Source of the DNA: Rachycentron canadum
Taxonomy: Eukaryota; Chordata; Actinopteri; Carangiformes; Rachycentridae
Direction of reading: 5' to 3'
DNA length: 64,000 bases
NCBI GenBank assembly: GCA_038496675.1
Contig: CM076650.1
Coordinates: forward strand, 9,437,575 to 9,501,574
Shown: one piece after another, positions 61,501 through 64,000 of the stretch
Layout: each line of letters begins with the position of its first letter
Position numbering within the stretch: the first letter of the stretch is position 1
Program-made: the position numbers and the translations under genes
The notes under the pieces: model-generated
Databases searched by the model: none
What the model saw: the letters and a program-made list of their open reading frames with translations, nothing else
What the model was told of the DNA's origin: nothing

Positions 61501-62056
61501 GAAAAGAGAAATAAAACTGTATTCACTAGTAGCAGTAATCATTTTCTGCATAATGAGTATTTTGACTTTTGATACCTACTATTTTTACTTTTCTGTTTTG
61601 GTGCTTTTACTCAAATGATTTGAGTAGTTCTTCCACAACTGTTTCAACACATTTAAATATCAAATGTCAGATAGTTAAATATTTCTATTTTTTGTCTCAC
61701 AGACAGGAACTTGTGGAGCAGCTTCAAGAGACCAGAGAGGAGAAGAAAAGAATCCGCAAAAACCTGAAAGAATTTGAGGACCAGTTCTTTCGACAAAACG
61801 GAAGGTAAAAGAAAAGAAGAATTTGTTCACATTGTATAACAGAGGTAGCAATATGAATAATGGGTTTTCCAGAGCTGAATCTTCTCTGTTTCTTAATGTT
61901 TGTTGTCTTCCATCTACTTCTTGTTCCCATAGAAATGCGCAGAAGGAGGACCGCTCCCCGTTGGCAGTGGAGTACAACGAATACAAGCACATTAAAGCCA
62001 AACTGCGGCTGCTGGAAGTCCTCATCAGCAAAAGAGACTCGGCTAAATTAATCTGA
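13787..62056 (+). CDS. fam13a: FAM13A: RhoGAP domain protein with FAM13 C-terminal coiled-coil region
   Basis: Twenty-five exons: 13787-13813, 18236-18431, 21063-21272, 23326-23503, 26287-26434, 28141-28224, 28999-29085, 32861-33108, 38575-38616, 44456-44497, 44682-44876, 46299-46548, 48565-48623, 48995-49037, 53152-53311, 57338-57554, 57637-57778, 57935-58016, 58104-58309, 58582-58665, 59097-59192, 60136-60219, 61294-61490, 61703-61804 and 61933-62056. They total 3,303 nt, 1,100 residues plus stop; human FAM13A is 1,023. Every junction is GT/AG and phases agree. The protein opens MGAGALTIC, matching vertebrate FAM13A, then has a RhoGAP domain at about residues 25-230, a low-complexity middle, and a C-terminal block close to mammalian FAM13A (for example DSDPMLSPRFYAYGQ and RYRLVKQILCRA). 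FAM13B and FAM13C fit less well at the N-terminus. Mammalian FAM13A has been tied to Rho signalling, Wnt/beta-catenin turnover and fat metabolism. Its action in fish is inferred. Confidence 0.95.
14481..14517 (+). other. G-rich tract in fam13a intron 1
   Basis: GGGG, GGGGG, GGGGG, GGG and GGGG blocks follow a GA-rich stretch. Potential quadruplex on the sense strand, though one loop is long. Confidence 0.4.
15489..15522. repeat. (TG)n microsatellite
   Basis: TG repeat with one CA interruption, in fam13a intron 1. Confidence 0.9.
16332..16346 (-). promoter_or_regulatory. CTCF-like motif core, minus orientation
   Basis: On the reverse strand the sequence reads CTCACAGATGGCGCT. Its last eleven bases fit the CTCF core YAGRKGGCRSY completely, while the first four fit only at one position. 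It lies in fam13a intron 1. Confidence 0.3.
17050..17665. repeat. Cluster of dispersed fish repeats, including two copies in opposite orientation
   Basis: From about 17050 to 17200 the text (GGAAATATTGTACTTTTAAC) resembles a common teleost repeat. From 17201 a copy beginning AGGCTGCATCTAACAATT runs on the plus strand. From about 17395 to 17665 a second copy reads on the minus strand, recognisable by TTGAGAAGCTGAAACT in reverse complement. Recognition rests on familiarity with percomorph genomes; no library search was run. Confidence 0.5.
18457..18479. repeat. (AATT)n repeat
   Basis: Short AATT tandem repeat about 25 nt after the exon 2 donor. Confidence 0.85.
19660..20320 (+). promoter_or_regulatory. 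Promoter-like island in fam13a intron 2
   Basis: GCCGCCATCTT at 19683-19693 matches the YY1 consensus on the reverse strand (AAGATGGCGGC). The stretch has more CpG than the rest of the intron and TTAGCTAGC-like words common at teleost gene starts. It ends in an ATGCAAGAG|GTAAGA donor-like sequence at 20306-20320. No product can be assigned. Confidence 0.3.
20640..20785. repeat. Dispersed fish repeat fragment
   Basis: Words such as AATTAATCTGCAACTATTTT and AACAGTTAATTGAGAAAATA match the AATCGATTAATC-type repeat seen elsewhere in the window. Degraded. Confidence 0.4.
23590..23960 (+). mobile_element. Degraded Tc1/mariner-like transposon fragment
   Basis: The bases around 23706-23735 read HDNDPKHTA in one frame, the hallmark of the Tc1-type DDE transposase. 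About 70 nt further on, a CTGGGATCACACGG...CTAAATCCACAGAAGAACTGTG stretch resembles the next part of fish Tc1 copies. Stops and gaps interrupt the frame, and I see no inverted terminal repeats. It is a dead relic. Confidence 0.55.
25278..25296 (+). promoter_or_regulatory. CTCF-like motif, plus orientation
   Basis: CCAGCAGATGGTGCTGCAG agrees with the CTCF core CCASYAGRKGGCRSY at all but one position (T for C). It lies in fam13a intron 4. Motif match only. Confidence 0.35.
25919..25937. repeat. (TG)n microsatellite, short
   Basis: Nine to ten TG units in fam13a intron 4. Confidence 0.85.
26932..27006. repeat. Compound (TA)n(TG)n(TA)n microsatellite
   Basis: TG core flanked on both sides by TA units, in fam13a intron 5. 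Confidence 0.92.
28141..33108 (+). other. fam13a: fam13a exons 6-8: basic and Ser/Pro-rich middle segment
   Basis: Exons 28141-28224, 28999-29085 and 32861-33108 encode residues 254-393. The join of exons 7 and 8 forms a dense basic run, KARPRKKKVRKGK, which fits a nuclear localisation signal. The rest is Ser/Pro-rich and likely disordered (for example SSSPEVMETTPIPLARQD). Similarity to mammalian FAM13A is low here, as usual for this part of the family, so support comes mainly from splice sites and phase. Exons 6 and 7 are both symmetrical (phase 0 to 0; 84 and 87 nt) and could be skipped without a frameshift. Confidence 0.78.
31388..31449. repeat. (TA)n microsatellite, two blocks
   Basis: TA runs at 31388-31411 and 31431-31441 separated by a G/T-rich stretch and followed by ATCATATATC. 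Confidence 0.9.
38466..38499 (+). other. G-quadruplex-forming tract upstream of the 42-nt exon 9
   Basis: Runs of three or more G separated by one to five bases occur five times on the sense strand: GGG, GGGG, GGG, GGG, GGGGGG and GGGG in order, one gap being TAGGT. It ends about 75 nt before exon 9. Confidence 0.6.
38575..38616 (+). other. fam13a: fam13a exon 9, 42-nt small exon
   Basis: A 42-nt exon, phase 2 to 2, codes SSKEEDRPISPFYL. This corresponds to the EDERPLSPFYLS segment of human FAM13A, so it is real despite its size. It has a pyrimidine-rich acceptor (TTTTCATATTTCAG) and the donor GTAGGT. Large introns flank it (5.5 and 5.8 kb), and a G-rich tract lies about 75 nt upstream. Confidence 0.88.
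40009..40040. repeat. Perfect 12-bp inverted repeat with 8-nt loop
   Basis: Left arm TTTAATGATCAT, loop GGTTCTCT, right arm ATGATCATTAAA. In fam13a intron 9, next to a dispersed-repeat fragment. Confidence 0.85.
40438..40495. repeat. CT-rich low-complexity tract
   Basis: Imperfect CT/CCTT repeat in fam13a intron 9. Confidence 0.85.
44456..44497 (+). other. fam13a: fam13a exon 10, second 42-nt small exon
   Basis: A second 42-nt exon, also phase 2 to 2, codes about NHLSPVHCRPDVV. It has a strong acceptor (TTTTTCTTTCAG) and donor (GTAAGT). It sits 184 nt before exon 11. It is not similar in sequence to exon 9, so the equal length is not from duplication. Skipping it would keep the frame. Confidence 0.8.
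44682..46548 (+). other. fam13a: fam13a exons 11-12: conserved ILDRTIRSAVEQHLF block, basic stretch and poly-serine tract
   Basis: Exon 11 (44682-44876) opens ILDRTIRSAVEQHLFDI, a family signature shared by FAM13A and FAM13B, and includes ARQRRRHHREQQEEDL, a second basic cluster. Exon 12 (46299-46548) reads NKENIPLSD, then a Ser/Gly region with eleven consecutive AGC codons (46405-46437), and ends LVQLTDNQDTHA, which matches the ELHDNQD region of the human protein. Both acceptors are clear. At exon 12 the overlapping ACAGAG is resolved by frame to start at 46299. Confidence 0.88.
46405..46437. repeat. fam13a: (AGC)11 coding trinucleotide repeat
   Basis: Eleven uninterrupted AGC codons give a poly-serine tract in exon 12. 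Confidence 0.95.
48565..49037 (+). other. fam13a: fam13a exons 13-14: short linker exons
   Basis: Exons 48565-48623 (59 nt) and 48995-49037 (43 nt) code VKECVAERTRENHMDTFQK and NDISRKDGLSSPPQ. They are kept because splice sites and phases fit (0 to 2, then 2 to 0) and because the position matches the VEKVHKNTFG region of human FAM13A. Either exon skipped alone would shift the frame. Skipping both together (102 nt) would not. Confidence 0.72.
50285..50405 (-). repeat. Dispersed fish repeat fragment, minus orientation
   Basis: Contains AAGACATTTTTCACTGTGTT, then AACAATTAATGAG and GCAGATTAATAGATAATGAA, matching in reverse complement the repeat family seen at 17201-17665. Confidence 0.5.
50818..50864. 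repeat. (TG)n microsatellite
   Basis: About 23 uninterrupted TG units in fam13a intron 14. Confidence 0.95.
51874..51898. repeat. (TG)n microsatellite
   Basis: Twelve TG units in fam13a intron 14. Confidence 0.9.
52900..53151 (+). promoter_or_regulatory. fam13a: Candidate internal promoter before fam13a exon 15
   Basis: Two CCAAT boxes (52946-52950 and 53015-53019), 69 nt apart, flank a GC box GGGCGG at 52987-52992. All are within 210 nt of exon 15, whose in-frame ATG at 53161 would start a RhoGAP-less protein. There is no obvious TATA box. Confidence 0.35.
53152..53311 (+). other. fam13a: fam13a exon 15, possible start of a short isoform
   Basis: This exon codes TLRMKIQESPITCDMG through LDLSTLTEDNNWG, matching the MKIQEHPS...DLTALCDEKNW region of human FAM13A. 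The methionine at 53161 is in frame, with A at -3. Translation from it would give a 494-residue protein lacking the RhoGAP domain. The exon ends in phase 1. Confidence 0.85.
53312..57337 (+). other. fam13a: fam13a intron 15 (contains the candidate cassette exon)
   Basis: A 4-kb interval. Apart from the candidate exon at 55594-55656 it shows short ORFs without recognisable products, a short TG run near 56711, and a complex stretch at 56570-56710 that reads like conserved non-coding sequence. The latter is a visual impression only. Confidence 0.5.
55594..55656 (+). other. fam13a: Candidate in-frame cassette exon of fam13a
   Basis: A 63-nt stretch lies between a strong acceptor (TTTTGTTCCCTCAG) and the near-perfect donor ATG|GTAAGT. 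It is phase 1 to 1, exactly what is needed between exon 15 (ends phase 1) and exon 16 (starts phase 1), and it has no stop in that frame. It would add about 21 residues, reading DSPFFNTPFLDFKSIFHPSC plus one more, rich in Phe and Pro. The known human sequence (NWEEPIPAF) corresponds to the form without it. Use in transcripts is not proven. Confidence 0.5.
57338..58665 (+). other. fam13a: fam13a exons 16-20: conserved C-terminal region, first part
   Basis: Exons 57338-57554, 57637-57778, 57935-58016, 58104-58309 and 58582-58665 encode residues about 657-900. Landmarks are EARLSPHAGGRLIRHLLEED, SPRFYAYGQCQQYLDDTEVP, KKKIHRFEEKFEDERKYR (coiled coil), PSHSDKAANPEVLRW, RQRSNTLPKSFGSQLEKK and KVALQKALLYYESIHGRP. 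RRRSSSLGS and RSNTLPKS are basophilic phosphorylation-like sites of the kind that bind 14-3-3. This is the most conserved part of FAM13 proteins. Confidence 0.95.
58453..58509. repeat. (TG)n microsatellite
   Basis: TG repeat with one TA interruption, about 70 nt before fam13a exon 20. Confidence 0.95.
58666..61702 (+). other. fam13a: fam13a introns 20-23
   Basis: Introns 58666-59096, 59193-60135, 60220-61293 and 61491-61702. A perfect 11-bp inverted repeat lies at 59305-59333. I see nothing else of note. Confidence 0.5.
59097..62056 (+). other. fam13a: fam13a exons 21-25: conserved C-terminal region, last part
   Basis: Exons 59097-59192, 60136-60219, 61294-61490, 61703-61804 and 61933-62056 encode residues about 901-1100. 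Landmarks are RYRLVKQILCRASTIPVI, GSPSSKRRGPLLQPIIEGET, an acidic run (EEEDGSEDDGD), EEVDGFISPVDEL, EEKKRIRKNLKEFEDQFFRQ and HIKAKLRLLEVLISKRD before the TGA stop at 62054-62056. Heptad-like helices suggest coiled-coil pairing. At exon 24, frame places the start at 61703 rather than at the AG three bases later. Confidence 0.95.
59305..59333. repeat. Perfect 11-bp inverted repeat with 7-nt loop
   Basis: Left arm CTCGTGTTGGC, right arm GCCAACACGAG. About 110 nt after fam13a exon 21. Confidence 0.85.
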
Positions 62057-64000
62057 GGAAAAAATAAAAGACTCTAAAAGGACTTATGGCTTAGTCTCTG
62101 GAGATAAAGTCAAATACACCTCACCCTGATTTTCCTCCTCGTCATCTATGTTGCTCATGCTTCTGACTCGGGGAACATCCTGCCAGTCCATTCTGTCGAG
62201 CTCTCGCCTCCACAGAGAGCCGCCGAACCACAATTGATTCAAAGCCACATAAATTTACCTGTTTCACTTGAGAAGTTCATCTCCAACAAAACCTCACCTT
62301 CACAAGACAACTCATCTCCAGATTTAAGCAGGACATACGATTAACCTGAATCACACTTGTATTGCTGATAATTTATTTCTATTATTTTGAAGATTTTTAT
62401 CAGAACAGAAAAGTTATTTTTGTCACGCTTTATTGTAGAAGTCTTAAAAAAGTAAAATAATAGAGATGAAATTACTGCTATTTTTAAAGAAAGATTTTGC
62501 GATCAAGATTTCTGTGTATTTTTGTAAGGGAGATGTTACTATTTGTATAAGTTCCATCAACTGAACAGTATTTACTAAACCATTAGCTTTCTCTTTTTCA
62601 GTTCTGACCATCATATAATATCTGAAATTCTATGTTGCTTCTCTAGAAGTTTAATCAAGTATTTGCTCACTAAAAGAAGCGGTTTCTAATTTTAATAAAA
62701 CCCAAAGACAGAGACTCAGAGTACAAACAGGAACCAAAATGGCTCATATTCAATACAACAGCGTATTTTTGTGATCACTGGTACTTACCCAAGCATTTGA
62801 CTGTATATTTTATGCATTGACTTGCTTTTTTTCCCCCATTTACTTCATGTCAAATAAGCTATTTCTTGTCTCGAAATCACTGGCATGTTTTTGCTCACAC
62901 TGATCAGAATTGACAAGACCATGTGTGAGATGAGTGGAGGACAGAAATGGTCACTGAACGCCCCAGTTTTCCCAGCGGTCTGTGTTTCCTTCTCGTCCTC
63001 TCCAGAGCTTGTTTCGTTCTATTTGTAAATATGGATCACTGTGTATGTTTACATTTCTGTGAGCGAGTACTTTTTTCCTGTCTTTCTCCAAAATGGATGA
63101 TTATCAGTGTGAATTTCGTTTTTATTGAATGTAAACACTGGCAAGGCTTAATGAATTTTGAGTGTGTACATTTTAGTACATAAATTGTATTTGTATTTTG
63201 TATATATTATGAATGAAATCATATTTTTACTGAATTTGTGGGCTGTGTGTGGTTCCTGGTGTGAATACATGTGAATCATGTTCATCACTGGACTGTTTTA
63301 TAGTTACATCTATAAAATGTTAGAAAATGGTAAAAATAAGGTTTTGTAGTGTCCTGAAGTCCAAGGTGAATTTCACATCTTGTTTTGTCCAACAAACACC
63401 ATTACAAATATTTATATCAACCAAATTTTTTTTCATATTTGATTGAAAGATAATTTAAAGGATTAATCAATTATGAAAGCTGTCCAAAAGTAGTTTTATA
63501 TTGTTCAGAAGTTGAGAATCAGTAAAAAGTAGGAAACCATGACAAAAAATTAGTGTTGCATTTGTTCATGGAAATTGGTAGTTGCAAAAAATAATAAACA
63601 GAGGTCATTTCTGTCTGAAAACCAAAAATTGGCTCCAAATTTGCATCCTGCAAATTTATAGTAGTCCCGCTATTCATAGTATTTCGAAGCCCCGAAGAGC
63701 ATTAGACTGTACACACACATCTGAAGTCTGGACAGAGTCTAAGAGTGCTTGCACCCTGCAGCTACAGTGAGGTTTTGCTGAACTACAAATAATTTAGAAA
63801 AGTCCAGGTTCTGTCAGTGATCTGTGATAAACGTGCAGCTGCAGACGTGGATCCTTGACACAAGTTTGCATTCAAGGAATCAGGTCCAAAGAAAAAACAT
63901 GATTTAAAACAGACTGCAGTATCATCCACCAGACATGTTGGCTTTGAAAGAAAAATAGGTCAATAACAAACTTTCAGTCTCATTTATTACGACACTATGC
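62057..64000 (+). other. fam13a: fam13a 3' UTR and downstream sequence
   Basis: Sequence after the stop is non-coding. AATAAA occurs eight bases after the stop (62064-62069, probably too early), at 62694-62699 and near 63593. The last 400 nt show no gene I can name. A reverse-strand AATAAA near 63981-63990 could belong to a convergent neighbour, which is speculative. Confidence 0.5.
62694..62699 (+). terminator. fam13a: Candidate fam13a polyadenylation signal
   Basis: AATAAA lies 638 nt past the stop codon, a plausible 3' UTR length. A longer UTR using the signal near 63593 is also possible. Confidence 0.5.

Noticed and set aside
1..64000. CRISPR array, tRNA, rRNA, phage or plasmid elements
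   Set aside because: No regularly spaced direct repeats, no cloverleaf or rRNA signature, and the gene structures are spliced vertebrate genes.

Overview
The window is nuclear DNA from a ray-finned fish, probably a percomorph teleost. It holds two multi-exon genes in the same (+) orientation, many dinucleotide microsatellites, and degraded copies of dispersed repeats whose sequence style is familiar from perch-like fish. Base composition is AT-rich. There is no sign of bacterial, plasmid or viral gene organisation, and no CRISPR array, rRNA or tRNA that I can support.

Region 1 (start to about 13.1 kb) is the 3' part of an ovochymase-type polyprotease gene. Nineteen exons join in a continuous reading frame of about 1,150 residues: half a CUB domain, two CUB domains, a trypsin/chymotrypsin-like (S1) domain, two more CUB domains, and a final S1 domain that ends the protein. 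The 5' end lies outside the window. The first S1 domain has an intact His/Asp/Ser triad. In the last one the active-site serine is alanine (GDAGGP), so it should be a pseudoprotease. Intron phases repeat from module to module, which points to internal duplication.

Region 2 (about 13.4 to 62.7 kb) is a complete fam13a gene. Twenty-five constitutive coding exons sum to 3,303 nt, or 1,100 residues. They run from a first exon coding MGAGALTIC through an N-terminal RhoGAP domain (exons 2-5) and a long Ser/Pro/basic middle region to the conserved FAM13 C-terminal coiled-coil region (exons 16-25). The polyprotease stop codon and the fam13a ATG are only about 1.1 kb apart.

The most useful unexplained items are: the Ser-to-Ala change in the terminal protease domain; paired cysteine loss in one CUB domain; a splice acceptor sitting directly on a (CA)32 tract; a 63-nt phase-compatible candidate cassette exon at 55594-55656; a CCAAT/GC-box cluster just before fam13a exon 15 that could drive a RhoGAP-less isoform; and a CpG-richer, promoter-like island in fam13a intron 2. 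The two genes have no evident functional link. All exon boundaries were read by eye from GT/AG sites, reading frame and known family sequence. No alignment or expression data were available.
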